DNA of 64,000 nt from Ananas comosus (lineage: Eukaryota; Streptophyta; Magnoliopsida; Poales; Bromeliaceae). A program made the position numbers and the translations under genes. The notes under the pieces were generated by a model. It ran no database searches. It saw nothing but the letters and a program-made list of their open reading frames with translations, and was not told the origin of the DNA. This document shows positions 21,820 to 34,443 of the stretch, piece by piece. Each line of letters starts with the position of its first letter. The first letter of the stretch is position 1. The stretch is from NCBI RefSeq assembly GCF_001540865.1, contig NC_033627.1:7868322-7932321 (forward strand), written 5' to 3'.

Positions 21820-24800
21820 TGTCATACCCTGAATTCTCCAAATTCGAGAGTTGCGCTTCGTCCAGAATCGACTAATGGTCGATTGGATGAGCTTTGGAAA
21901 AGCTAAGGATGCACGAGAACTGAGAAGTGCATTGGAAGGAGTCCGCGAGAGCAAATAACGCAATCTGCATTTTTGGGCTGAGATTGCTCTCGGGGACCGG
22001 TCTCTGGTTGGAGAGACCGGTCCCATCGGCAGAGGCTGGGGTCGCTGGTGCGACCGGTCCCTAGTCAGGGAGGGACCGGTCCCCGTAGGTGATCCCAGCG
22101 GAAATAGCCGAAAATCGGCTAAGTCCCGCGAGATGAGCTCTCGGGGACCGGTCTCCGGTGGGCAGACCGGTCTCCGGGGGACCGGTCCCTTAAGGAAAGA
22201 CCGGTTCCCGAACGCATGCTGTCTGGGAGAGCTCTTGGGGATCGGTCCCTGGTCGAGGAGACCGGTCCCTCCGCGCGCAGAATGCCCAGTAAGGGCTGTG
22301 TAAGAGATGAAAAGTTGGGGGACCTAAATGGATTTTGTTACAAAATGAGAGAGGGTATTAGAGAGACCTTTTCCTCTCTCTCTCTCTCTCTCTCTTACTC
22401 CCTCAGCCTCTCTCTCGCCCTCCGATCGTGCAAGGGAGGAGAAGAAGAAAAGAAAGAAAAGAAAGAAAAGAGAAAAGAGAAGAGAAGAAAGAAAAGAGAA
22501 AGGAAAGGAGAAGACCCTCTTCCTCATCTTCATCTTCATCTTCCTCTTCCCTTGGGGCTCTTAGAGAGGTAAGTTTCCAAGCCCTCTCATGATAGATCCT
22601 TGTAGATGGATTTTTAAACCCTAGAAATGGTACTTTTGGTACCCTAGCATGCTATCTAGATAGTTTATGCCCATTTCATAGATTGATTTGGTGGAATTGT
22701 TGGTAATGGCATCTAGGGCACCCAAAATGGGATTTTTGTAAATAGATGAGTTTGATCTCATTTGACCCTTCGTAAACCTAATTGGTAGGTAACGAAACAC
22801 GTTGGCGAAGTTGGTTCGGCAATCCGACGAGCCGTTACCAAGATATCGAAGAAACGGGCACTCGGAGCTTCGTTTTCGCCTGGGAGGCCGAGGTGACGTC
22901 CATAAATCGTGAGATTGGGTCCCGAGCACCGTAGCAGCAAGGCGAAGATCGCTAGCACTTGAAACGGCAAAGCGGCGCGCTCTTGGGGAGCAACTGTGAG
23001 ATCGGGCCCAAATGGGTGCCGAGTGCCGCGGGAAGCCGATTGCAAGTGTCGACGAGCAATCGGAAAAGCTAACTAAGGTAGGTTGTGCTTACCGAAGCGA
23101 CTAGGTTGCCCTTTATGTCTTAGCAATGTAATCTCATGTTGATGCATGTGCATGTAGACAAGACTAAATGGTGCATTAATAAATATGCATAAAGTAAAGG
23201 CTAAGTAAAGAATGCATAGTAACAACAATGCATAGAGTAAAGTGCCAAGTAGCAAGCACGATAGCATGACATGTAAATAATGCTAGCTAATGTAAAGAAT
23301 GCATACTAATAATAATGCACAGATGGAAATGCTAAATAGAATGCATGATGAATAAAGATGCATAGAGTAAATGCCAAGTAGAAAGCGTGAGATAATAACT
23401 CTAGTGTGAGTAGAGTTGATTGGACAACTAGGTTGTCAGGTAGATCGAGTGGCATCTAACCTAGTGTTAAAGAACATGGATTGAACAAGTGAACCTAGAG
23501 TCGAGCAATCTAGGTGTGTGGCATCGAACCTAGTGTTAGTAAACCTAGGTCGAACTAGTAAACCTAGAAGTGGACATCTAGGCAAAGATGACAAGAACCT
23601 AGCAAGTGTATCTAGGTTAAGTGACATGGACATAGAACCTAGAGTATTGGAACCTAGGTTGATGAGTTTAGTGGTATAGCCACTAGAATGAGATAGGTCG
23701 AAAGTATAGGGTTGGCTATGGACCCTCGACCTGTGGAAAGTGGATTCCGGAATCCCATGACTTGTGATGACCTTGGTAGAAGCTAAGGTGTTTGTGTGAC
23801 GACTTCACCGCTGAGCTTGGTACCGAGGGAGGATTAGGTGCGATCTCATGGAGATCACCGCCCGGGGCTTGAACCATTGTCGTGGCGTTTGTGTGACGAT
23901 TTCGCCACCGAATGGTTAAGCCATTTGAGGATCAGACTGCCAGAGCAGACTGAATCCATGCTGGGTAAGTACGATGAGGGTGCCTCCAGGTGGCTAAGTC
24001 TGACATGTACGGTTGTTGGGTGTGGTGCGATCCGTTCGCCGCAAGACGGTATGTCATGTCTCGAGCTCACGCTGGGTAAGAGCAACGCGATCGCCGCCAA
24101 ATGGTCAAGTCGTGCGACTTGAGCCGTGCTTAGCGTGTGCGACGACTTCGCCGCTAGGGGGCTGAGACAGTGAGGGCGGTAGGCTGATGAGCAACCAGTG
24201 CGCGGGCTATCTGTGGATGATTGACTCAGAGCCGAGTCGTGTGGTTAGCTTCGATAGGGTAGAGGAACCCTTATGAGCTAGAGATAGAGGCTTGAGCTAA
24301 GGTAATAGAGACCTTAGAAGCCAGTGGACCGAGTTGAGATCCTAAGATAGTAGAAACCTTAGAGTAAAGTTATGAGCTAACAGTAGCTAAGTAAAGTGTA
24401 GAATCAATTGATCTACTAGTCGTTGCATAGAGTTGCATGATTTTCATATCGCATATTGTGAGGCATGGCGTGTATTTCAATTGAATATATATCTGTTATA
24501 TATTGTTCAATTAACATGTTGCAGTGCCTCCTCAGACCTATCGGTCGAGCTTTTCCCTTGGGTGGTCATACCCACTGGGAACCATGGAGTTGGTTCTCAC
24601 CCCACGTAGTTTTGAGGTGTTTTCAGGTTGTACGTGTGCAGCGCGGTGGCGCGAAGCGAGGGCGTAGCTCAGTAGATAGTGCCCTACCACAGAGACCGAG
24701 GTAGTAGTACCCTGAGACAGTCTAGCTTAGGGGGCTAGAAGGTAAGGAATCAAAACATATCAAACTTGTAAAATAAATGATTGTAATTTGGAAGTAAAAG

Positions 24801-25053
24801 GTAAACTGAGATGTACTAAGTGAATGAAAATGAATGCTTGTAATAGCTGTTAGTTTTATGTATTTGATACTTCCTTTGCAATCTGGATTGATATCCGTTC
24901 CTAGTTGGAACATTCGTTGATTGTTTGGATTGCGACGCCTAGAACGTATAGGGGAGACTCTGTCTGCGTACAGGGGAAACCCCGGTCCGTTCGACGGTCT
25001 GTTAGCGGCGCCGCGACCCGGTCTAAATTGGCGGTTGGTTGCGGGGCGTGACA
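21820..25053 (+). mobile_element. Type-D 3' LTR (D1)
   Basis: Starts TGTCATACCCTG, ends GCGGGGCGTGACA, 3234 bp. It holds a GGGACCGGTCTC array (21993-22275), a CT microsatellite near 22372, perfect donor AGAG|GTAAGT at 22569, AACCTAG/CTAGGTT hairpins (23450-23665), stem-loop GAACCA-TGGAGT-TGGTTC near 24577 and acceptor TTTTCAG ending at 24626. Its partner, 50339-54038, is a solo LTR of the same type. Confidence 0.92.
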
Positions 25054-26147
25054 CCCAAACGTTACGAACGCCGAATTCGCGTCCTATAGTCAAAATAGTG
25101 CCAAATTAAGCTCCTTTTTACATGAACTATTCTTAAACATTTTCGTAACGTTAAACGGAGTTGTCCCACGTGTCAAGGGCACCCCCAATTAGGTTTCTAC
25201 GAGGTCAATTCGTCCCCGAAAAATTCTAGGGCAAAAGCCTCAAATTTGAGCCCTAATAATGCCCTAATGAGATTTCTCCTAGATTGATCTCATTGCTAAG
25301 CAAATAATAGCTTAGAATCACTTAAGAAGCATCCTACTAAGGTTTCTAGGCTCTTGGAACCATCCCTAGGGCATCTACCATGAGCCCTAGTGATCTACCA
25401 TGAGAGCTCCCCAAGAAAACCATGGATTTCATGGTTTCAAGGTCAATAGAGGGTTTCTAGGTTAATTAGAGGATCAAAACTCTAAATCTCAAGGTTTAAA
25501 TCCAACCCTAGAGTTCTACATGCTAGAAACTCACCTTAGTCCAAGTTCCACCAAGCTCCTCCAAGTCCTTCTTGTAGGAGAGCTTGCTAGACCCACCAAC
25601 ACCACCACAATCCACTTCTCCTTGCTTCTTCTCCTTCTTCTCCACCAAACCCTAGAGTTCTAGAGAGAGAGAAGAGAGAAAATGAGAGAAAGGTGAGAAA
25701 GGGCTGTGGGAGAGAGAGCTAGGGCTATATAAGGTGTTGTGACAATTGCACATAGGCCCCTCCACTTCCTATTTTGTGCACTGCCCAGACTGGGCAACTT
25801 TCCCAGTCAGGGACTGGTCTCCCCGACCAGGGACCGGTTCCCGAACGTCAGTTTTCCAGGACTTAGACAATTTTCGGGATTTTTGGCTGGCTGCACAGTG
25901 AGGGACCGGTCTCTCCTTCAGGGATCGGTTCTTTAGGGACCGGTCTCACTGCCAGGGACCGGTTGCCTCAAGATTCCTGGTAGGCTACACGCACGGAGAC
26001 CGGTCTCTCCTTCAGGGACCGGTCCCCGAAAGCACAAAATCTTGGACTTAGCCAGATTTTGGAATTTCACTCTCTCGGGTCCCTTTGCACTATATATGGG
26101 CTCCAAAACACCGCTAACCCATACCAACTTGTTCCACTCTGCATTCC
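25054..26147 (-). mobile_element. Type-B-like LTR fragment (B'), first piece
   Basis: The minus strand matches the promoter-side part of type-B LTRs: purine-rich leader, TATA-like CTATATAAGG near 25733 and a GGGACCGGTCTC array at 25803-26030. Its left part is missing where the type-D LTR begins. It is interrupted by B2 at ATTCC (26143-26147) and ends at 28855. Confidence 0.78.
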
Positions 26148-28799
26148 TGTAATATACCGAAAATTCGGAAAGTAAATGTCGAACTTTAGTCAAATTGACC
26201 AAAGTGCGAGGACGGTACACTTCGGAAAGTCCGAAGGTGTTAAAATGATCAAAAGTGAGTTACGGAAGGTTTTCGAGAGCTAAAGAATCAAATTCTGCAA
26301 AACAGCAGTTTTTCAGCTCTCGGGGACCGGTCCTTGGTGGGAGAGACCGGTCCCCTTGCGCGTGGGAAGTAAGACAGCCGAAAAATCGGCTAAGTCCTGG
26401 AAGGTTAGCTCTCGGGAACCGGTCTCTGTCTGAGAGACCGGTCCCCGAGAGACCGGTCCCCCAAGGAGGGACCGGATGCATTGCGCGCGGCAGCTCTGGC
26501 TGCGCAGGGTGGACCTTCGGGGACCGGTCCCTGCTCGGGGAGACCGGTCTCTGCCCGCGAAAACTGCCCAGTCCAGGCAGTGCACAGAGATAAAAGTTGA
26601 GGGACTTATCTGCAAAAATGCATTATGTGGGTCATGTTTAGGGCTGTAAGAGCCTCTCCCTCTCATTCCCTCACACCCAAACTCATCCCTCTCCTTCTCT
26701 CTCTCTAGAAGACAAAGGAGAAGAAGAAGAAAGGAAGAAAAGAAGGAAAAGAAGGAGAAGAAAGTGAAGAAGAAGATCAAGGAGCAAAGAGGCTTCATCT
26801 TCTTCCTCTCTAGAGCAAGAAAGGAGCAAGCCTAGAGATAAGCTTTGCTCCTTCTCATGTTTAATTCCAAACTAGGGTTTGGATTAGAATGAAGATGGTT
26901 TTAATGGATTGTTTAGAGTTTTTGAAGCTTTCTCTTTGCTTCTTTAGGGATCAAAACCATGGTTGAGCTCAAGGTGAGCTTCAACCCACCTCTCATGGTG
27001 AAATCCAAACTAGGGTTTTGGAAAGGCTAAGAATGGTTCTAATGGACTATTTAGAGTATAATGAAGCTACTTTTGCTTCCCAATGAGATCAAACCCTAGG
27101 TTTGATATGTGTATTGGAGCTAGGGCACCAAATTGGGGCTTTTGCTCATGAGGATTGCTAAGTGCAATTGACCCTCTAGAAACCTAATTGGGGGTATTTC
27201 CGACGCGTTGGTGCGCTCGGAATAACATTACGAAAAGTCAAAGTAAAGTTATGGGCAAAATGGCCTAATAAGGGTTCGTTACGCCGCAGGTAAAGAACAA
27301 GGAGTCTAAAAATCCCAAGAAAATCATCGGAGCACCTTTGAAAGCCTACGAGGTGGGTGGTGCTTCTCAAACTCATTGAACTTCTCTCTATGCCTAATGT
27401 GTCATTCATTTGAGCATGTGTAATATATATATTGTTGCATGCATATTAGGGTAAAGTAATGATAAGAATGTGATGATAGCATGATTGTGAGTACAACTTG
27501 CTTATAGTGATGGTAGAGAACCAAATGAATGTCAAAACCCTATGTGTATGCATGAGAGCAAAGTGAGCACCCAAAGTGAGCAAAAGAACAGAGTGACACT
27601 ATGACATAGATCGAGTGGCATTTGAAAATGTAAAGTAAAGAGACACTAGAGTTAGTGTGATGCAAAGAACCAAAGTGATGTAAAGAATGATGAAAATGAC
27701 AATGTGTAAAGTAAAGTAAAGTGGGGCAATAAGAACAAGAATGCTAGAGTTAGCAAGAGTAGAGAAATGTAAAGAATGTAATTGCATGAGTTTGCAACAT
27801 AAAGTGATGTAAAGAACACTAGAGCTAGTGTAAAGTCAAGATTGAACTTATAAATCCTTTGAGTTAAGGATATGATCATACTTGCTTTGAGTTCCGTGCT
27901 CGAGGGCGGTCGCTCCCCCTCGGGCGATGCACTCCGGAGTTATGCATCACGGGTTGGAGTAAACCCGAAGGACGGTCCTAGCTGGTGAGTTCCTGCGATG
28001 ATGGGCTTAATGTGAAGCAAGTCAATGTGGCGATACCCCCGGGTTAGCCTTGAGATTAAAGAACAAAGAGTAAAGAACAAAGTACAAAGTAAAGTTAAGA
28101 AACGAAAAGAATTGCATAATCTGTATTTACTTAATGTTGAGCATACTTCTTGCTTATTGTTCAGGCATATTAGCATCATGTTATAGATTGGTTACTATAC
28201 AGCTTATTCTTTCTACTATGCCTGAGTTAGTCCTAGTGGGAAAGTCGGTGATGTTGAGGCCGAACCCACTGGGAACTTTGTTGTAGTTCTCACCCCACTA
28301 TTCCACAGAACCGGGACCGAGCGAGCCGGCGAGCGACCGCGGAAAAGGTATCGCACCGTAGTCAGAGGCCACCGGTGTTGGGTTACATTTTGTTAGCAGT
28401 TATCCCTTTATCATCTTTTGTATTTGATGATTCAAGATGTTAATGTATAAAGCAAGGAAAAGAATGTAAAGCCTATTTTGAGGTATATGTGATGTAAGAA
28501 TGAAATGATGGAGTGATGTAATGAAATGTAAAGGATCCAAAATGAAAGCTATGAATGCAATGTATATGATCTAAAATGAATCATGTTACATGTGTAGATG
28601 TTTAGTTTTCCTTTCTTTCACTAATGGCTATTGCTTACCCTCGTGTAAGCCGTTTATGTATGTTTCCGCTAGTGCTTTTCTCTATTGATGAAAATGTACA
28701 TGTGATGAGCCTTGGGCGGATAGGGGAAACTCTGTCCGTTCGGCGTCTGTTTGACGTGCTCGGGTCGGGCCAAACTGGTATCGGTCCCGGGGCGTGACA
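26148..28799 (+). mobile_element. Type-B solo LTR (B2), target duplication ATTCC
   Basis: TGTAATATACCG to GGGGCGTGACA, 2652 bp, flanked by ATTCC at 26143-26147 and 28800-28804. Dyad array 26317-26560. The leader donor G is changed here (AGAG|ATAAGC near 26838), so this copy may have lost the candidate splice site. Hairpins ACACTA-GAGC-TAGTGT and GCTA-GAGT-TAGC lie at 27740-27840. Confidence 0.94.
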
Positions 28800-28804
28800 A
28801 TTCC

Positions 28805-28900
28805 GCTCATTTCGACGAAACTCGGCACGATTCATGAGGGATGTGATATATTACATTCTCCACCCCTTAAATTTAGTTTCGTCTGCGAAACTACTAAGTT
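28805..28900 (-). mobile_element. End of LTR B' with polypurine tract and internal stub
   Basis: B' finishes at 28855 (minus-strand start TGTAATATATC). It is followed by polypurine TTTAAGGGGTGGAGAA (minus) and stem TAGTTTCG-CAGA-CGAAACTA (28874-28893). This shows B' was the 3' LTR of a minus-strand element; only about 45 bases of its interior survive before type-F sequence starts. Confidence 0.72.
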
Positions 28901-29842
28901 TGAACTTTAGCAAATTGCGAAGTTCGAGAGAGTGGGATTGGTAATTGGAGTGTACCCACAAGTTTTAAAGGTTTTTAGACAATTTGTGGATAAGTTTGAA
29001 GGTGATCAGACTGTCGGAAGCACAAAAGTGCATTGCTAGTGCAGAACACTACAATTCAGCATTGGCAGCAGCAACAGCAGCAGCTTCAGCAGCAGCAGCA
29101 GCAGCATGGGCAGCAGCTTAAGCAGCTGCTGGCAGCAGCAGCAGCATCAGCAGCTGCAAGCTGCAGCATCAGCAGCAGCAGCTGAATCAACAGCAGCAGT
29201 TGGCTGGCAGCAGGGGTGTTATAGTAATTTTTCTCTCAACCTTATCTCTAATGACCCAACTTGACTCTTGAAGCTGCTGGAGAGTCATTAGAATCAGAGA
29301 AGAGGTTTTGCATCTCCCTTATTCTCTCTCTCTAAGGGTTTTTCTCTCTCTTTCAATAGAAATTGAGTTTGGAGCTTGATTTCATCCCCTTTTGGATGCT
29401 GAGTATTTTGGAAGGTCTTGGAGCTATTACAGGAGGTGGAGAAGAGGTCTTGGGGTGGATTTCATAGCTCCCTTGCAGTAGGTAGCTGAGGGATGGTTGC
29501 TAAGGTAATTAACTTAACCAATTTAAGTTTTGATGTGTTGATGTTGGAGTTAGGTGTGATTTTTGAAGTTCTTGTGACCAGCAGGTGTAGAAAAGAGATT
29601 TTGGCAGCTCGGAAGGGGGGGCTGTGGCTTCAGGGCTTTAATTCGAAGCTAAGGGAAGTACTACTATAGCTGCAAGAAGGTAATTGAGTGCTTAAATGAA
29701 TAATTGATGCGATAGAAGTTATCGATATGATGTATGAATGCTAATTTTGGGAATTTGTGTTCTTAGCGGCTGGAATCTTCACTTTAAACTGAGTATTACA
29801 ATCTTATTAGTTGATTTTGAATGTAATTAATCAGAGGGAAGT
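28901..29842 (+). mobile_element. Type-F LTR (F1), first piece with a CAG-rich block
   Basis: Begins at TGAACTTTAGCAAATTG, lacking the terminal TGTAATACAC seen in copy F2 at 47533. The U3 position that carries TGTACCGGTACA in F2 holds a CAG/AGC-rich block here (29056-29213). Candidate donor TAAG|GTAATT near 29504. Interrupted after GAAGT (29838-29842) by a type-E solo LTR and resumed at 32497. Confidence 0.78.
29056..29213 (+). repeat. Imperfect CAG/AGC trinucleotide repeat
   Basis: A run of CAG, AGC and GGCAGC units with interruptions, in the U3 region of LTR F1. No open frame with start and context makes it a coding glutamine tract. It occupies the place of the ACCGGT array of the related LTR. 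Confidence 0.85.
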
Positions 29843-32491
29843 TGTAACACACTGGACCTTTGCAAATTGCGAGGTTCGAGTGTTTGGACAGTGTCCTGAG
29901 CTTTTCCAGACTTTCTGGTGGGTCGTAGATAGTGTTCCGACCTATGGTTCGAACCCCGAGGATTGAAGTATGAAGCCTAACACCAAAACCCAAAAAATCG
30001 GATTTTTGGCTAGCTCTCGGGTAGCCTTCATTGGGCTATGTACCGGTACAGAGTTGATGGCTGTATCGGTACAGGGTTGATGGTTGTACCGGTACGGGAT
30101 TGTGTACCGGTACACAGGTAGCTTTCCAGCCAACCCGAGGCTCGGGTTTGGTATTTTCGTGGGATGTGTACCGGTACGTAGGCCCGTGTACCGGTACGCA
30201 GTGACAGATTTTGAATGGTCAAAACTGCAGGGGTGCTTTTGCATTGTGGCTTCTCTATAATAGCACCCACGCCCCTAGGGCTGCTCATTGAGCTTGCCAC
30301 TGCAGAGAGAAGGTAAGGGGAGCTCCTCCATGCTTCTCCTTGGTTTTGATCCCCTTTTTAGCTTGGATTAAGGGTTTAATCTCTCTCTTTTTCCCTTTTG
30401 GTGTAATTCCTCCATTGTTGAAGCTTGGAGCTTGGATTTGGAGCTTTGTTGAGGGGAGATCTTGGCACTTAGAGAGTCTAGAGTTTGGATTGAAACTTCT
30501 AAGAGGTAATTTACTTGTTTTCTCCCTCTAGATTGGATTTTTTATTGATGGTTTTGAGATGAAACCCTAGAATGGAAACTTAGGGTTTATTTTGGGCATT
30601 TTTGATCTAGGGCTTTTGGAGCTAAATTAATTAGATTAGAACCCTCCTTTGGGTTGGATTGGAAGGAATTTAGCTCTCTTTTGGAGCTTGTGAGAGCTTT
30701 TCTCCACCCTAGGTGAGATTTTAGCCATTTTGCCTTGATGGTTAATGTTTGATCTTATAGTTGATCGTAATGCACATGTATCTCTTCGCTCATTACTTTT
30801 AGGATATTTTGAGACTCCTGGACAACTTCGTTCGGCGAAACGAGGGACTACGCCACGGTTCGGTGGGTTTGACCTAACCACACAATGAGAAAATCTCATA
30901 TGCGAAGATTTGAGTATCGTTAAACGATAAAGCATGTATAATCATGTTAGATATATTTATTATGAATTTTAGAATGCTTAACATGCCTATGTAATGTATA
31001 GTAAATTTTTGGACCTCTATGTAGTAGAGTGTATGCATGTGAGATATAGCATTCTAGTTGAGACTTGGAACCATGATTCCTATTATGAAAATGAACATTG
31101 CCTTCATGCATTTATCCTTTATGCCCAATTGTGACAGTAGAGACTTTGGAAGCCTAGAGAGGCTTGAGGACTTAGACTATTTGAGATTTTGGACCAATGT
31201 CATAAAGAGGCATTGGGCTCCGACCTTAGTGAGCATTGGTATTAATGTCTTAAATGAGAACATAGAACTTGATTTGGGCCTGATTAGTCGTGGTGCTTAT
31301 GTGTCATAAAGAGGCACTAAGCAAGTGAGTGTCGGGATATCACATTGCGACATAGAGCTAGACCGTTGGGTTACTAGTAGCTATTACCATGTTTGAGACA
31401 TGAGGGTTGGATACTTGAGCCTTTGACTATGCTTGCTTGTCATTTGTGCTCATTCGCACATGCTTGTGAGGGTCGCTCCCTACAAGCCGGTACTCCGGAG
31501 TTAGCCTACGCGACCTATGTTCGCTAGTGCGGTAATGAGAAGCCTACGGGGTCGAGTAGGACAGACACATTCCAAGAGCAGGGATGTTGGGCTACCACAA
31601 GCACTTAGGCAGCACAAGCTGGACTACCTTGGGTAGGTCCTTAATGGGAAATGAAAATCGACACAGTGTTGAGTGTATTTTAGTCACTACCAGATAGAGA
31701 GTAGTAGTAGGATTACTTGGACTTGCTCCTAGCATAGTGTTGGACACTTGTGTATACGTACGTACATGTAGCATGCTAGGAGATGTTGCTTATTGCATTC
31801 ATGTAAATATTGTTTACCATAGTAAAGCATGATCTTCATAATTTCATAAAACAAATCATGATTGTTACTTGTGGTCATGTAGGGACATACTTGTTTATTA
31901 TGAAATAAAGGTGCATCTTAATTAACACAATGTAGTATCTTAGCATTTTAATTATGCTTTCTTAAATGCAAATTATTTATTATTATTGCCCTCTTTTTGA
32001 CTTACCCTTTCTTTGGGGCCTAGTGGTGTATTGAGCTGAGGTCAGTAATTACCCACTGGGAACTATAAATTATAGTTCTCACGCCCTCTGTTTTATGTTT
32101 TCTTTCAGAGCCTTCCACGCCGGGAGAGGCTAGGGACCGTGGGAAGGGCGTTGCTTCAAGCTAGCTCTTCAGCGAGTGACGAGTTCTTGGTGGTCTACCT
32201 CTCGATGTATTTATTTTGGAGAGGTTGAGAGCTGTACCAGTATACTAGAGACCACCCTGTTGTGTACCTTTTGGACAGATATTGTATAACTATATGTTTT
32301 ACTCTTATCGCTTTTGTATTTATCCTTTTACCTTGTTCTAGATGATAGATCTATTTGTGCTCTGATATCTCTAGATGTTGTTTATCTTTGGTTTATTTTT
32401 CCGCTGTTGATGTAGACGCCTTATATGTATTGACATATGGCGGGTCTGGGCACGCTACCAGGAGGGCCTCTGCCGGTCCCGGGGCGTGACA
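29843..32491 (+). mobile_element. Type-E solo LTR (E3), target duplication GAAGT
   Basis: TGTAACACACTGG to GGGGCGTGACA, 2649 bp, flanked by GAAGT at 29838-29842 and 32492-32496. TGTACCGGTACA array 30040-30190, donor AGAG|GTAATT near 30503, hairpins CAATGTC-ATAAAGA-GGCATTG (about 31197) and GTGTC-ATAAAGA-GGCAC (about 31297), stem-loop GAACTATAA-A-TTATAGTTC (32060-32078) and acceptor TTTCTTTCAG ending near 32108. Confidence 0.94.
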
Positions 32492-32496
32492 GAAGT

Positions 32497-34443
32497 GAGG
32501 ATTCAGGTTAGGAATCTATGTTAGTTGAATTTCAGCATACATTAAGGAGTCGTATAGGGTACTAATGCTGTTATCTTTTAGTAATGTTCGTAATAGACTT
32601 GGAGGACCATCGGATTACTCTTGGCTTATATTTAGAAGTTCTTGAAGAGCAAATAGAGTACCTTAACCTGAACCAAAGCAAGGATTCAAGCTATAGCATC
32701 ACGCAAGGTAATAACCTTGCCGAAATTGGAGGTTTGGATACTAATTTCAATGCAGTTTTTATAGTGAATTTGCAACAGGATTGAGACCAGTTGAATTGAA
32801 TTTTCAGGACTTATTCAAGTGGAATTGAGCTGACCTAGAGGTGCTTTAACTTGGATTGAAGTAGAGGTTTAGTTTAAACTAAACCTAGGTGAGGATTAGT
32901 TCATAACTTGTGACTTTATGAAGTGTTATTATTGACATATATATTCAGCTCTTCGTTGACTTTGATCCGATGTCAAGTGATTGTAAAACTTCAGAATTTC
33001 TGCAAGTGTGTGTATTCGACAAAAAATCGTCAATAAAAAGATGGGTCGGACCTCACCAGAGCAAATGAAACTCCTCTATGTTCTATATGATACTATAGAA
33101 CTATTAATATCATGCAATGGATTTAATATGTGACAAATGAAGAATGATTGAGGCAATGCACTGAGTACTAGCTAATCTTGATTTCTCCGAATTATGACTC
33201 TACTATGCTTCTGTAAGTAAGAACAAGGACATATGTTTGTGGCATGAGTTTGTTGTTGAATCTCAATGCATGGACATTAAATGCTTTGTTACATTTTATA
33301 AATTAGAGAACAAAGAGGTTAGATTGTATTCTGGTAAATAATATAATTGTATTGACAAGTTTTAAGGCTAATGACATATATACACACTTGCATTGCTTTC
33401 ATGTATACGTTGAATCTAGTGGACACTAGTATGTTACTTATGATTGAATTTCGACCCAAAGGTCCAGAGTAGAACCTTACATGTTAAGACATAATATTTG
33501 AGAACTGTTGGACTATGAATTATGCCTGCTTGCCATTGTGCTCATTCGCACATGCTTGTGAATGTCGCTCCCCACAAGCCGGCACTCCGGAGTTGGCCTA
33601 CGCAACAGATTGCTCGCCCGTGCGGGATTGGGTGCCGAAATGGATTTCCGTGGGAAGTGTTTACTACCACTGGGCCATTAGGCGCAGCGCAAGCTGGACT
33701 ACCTTGTGTAGGTCCTTATGAATTAAACTAAAGTTCTAAAAGATAGTAATCTATGATTACCTCATTTAATGTATAGTTACACATTTCCAGAACATGTCCA
33801 TGTGCGTAGTAATTACCTTATTTGCTTTTACTTAATTGATACATCTGATAGTATGATACATGTTCATTATTAATTATTGTTGATTTATCTATCATGCAAT
33901 AAATGTTGTTTACATTTCTAATAGTACATTATGAGCCTAGTGGTGTAATTCGCCGAGGCTGGCGGCTTACCCACTGGGAACTATTATTTAATAGTTCTCA
34001 CGCCCTTTTTATTGTTGTTTTTACAGAGCCACCTACAGGAGAGACTAAGGATCGCGGCAAGGGGGTCGCGTCTAGCTAGACATATCTTGATGTTTGCTAG
34101 TTGATCACCTTGCTACTCATGCCACGACCGAGGGTGATGTACCCGTGCATAGAGAGACTACCATTGTACATGTATTTTGAGTAAACCTGTGATGTATATG
34201 AGTAGTTTGAATCGGGGATTTTAGTTTTGATATTGCTCTTTGATATTGAGATTTTGGGTTGTATACTCCTTGTTCCTCTGATGATGGTTTTATTGACTTA
34301 TACTTTGCTCTGATATCAGGTTAGGAATCTTTTATGTTTTCTTTCTATCGAAATGTTTTCTTTGTAGATGCCTTATATACTGCAGGTGTATAGCGGGTTT
34401 GTACACGTACCAGATATGCTTCTGCTAGTACCCGAGCGTGACA
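32497..34443 (+). mobile_element. Type-F LTR (F1), second piece
   Basis: Continues F1 and ends CCCGAGCGTGACA at 34443. It contains hairpin GTTCTATA-TGATAC-TATAGAAC near 33081, the GC-rich CACATGCTTGTGAATGTCGC block near 33549, stem-loop GAACTATTA-TTT-AATAGTTC near 33979 and acceptor TTTTTACAG|AGCC near 34026. It interrupts the interior of a type-E element. Confidence 0.82.

Noticed and set aside
24660..24712. tRNA-like string GGGCGTAGCTCAGTAGATAG in LTR D1
   Set aside because: It fits a box A (TAGCTCAGTAG), but there is no box B or T-arm, no acceptor stem, and copy D2 (53645) has changed it. Chance similarity or a fossil at most.
29056..29213. Polyglutamine-coding exon
   Set aside because: The CAG block sits in a U3 position of a recognisable LTR, with no open frame extending beyond it.
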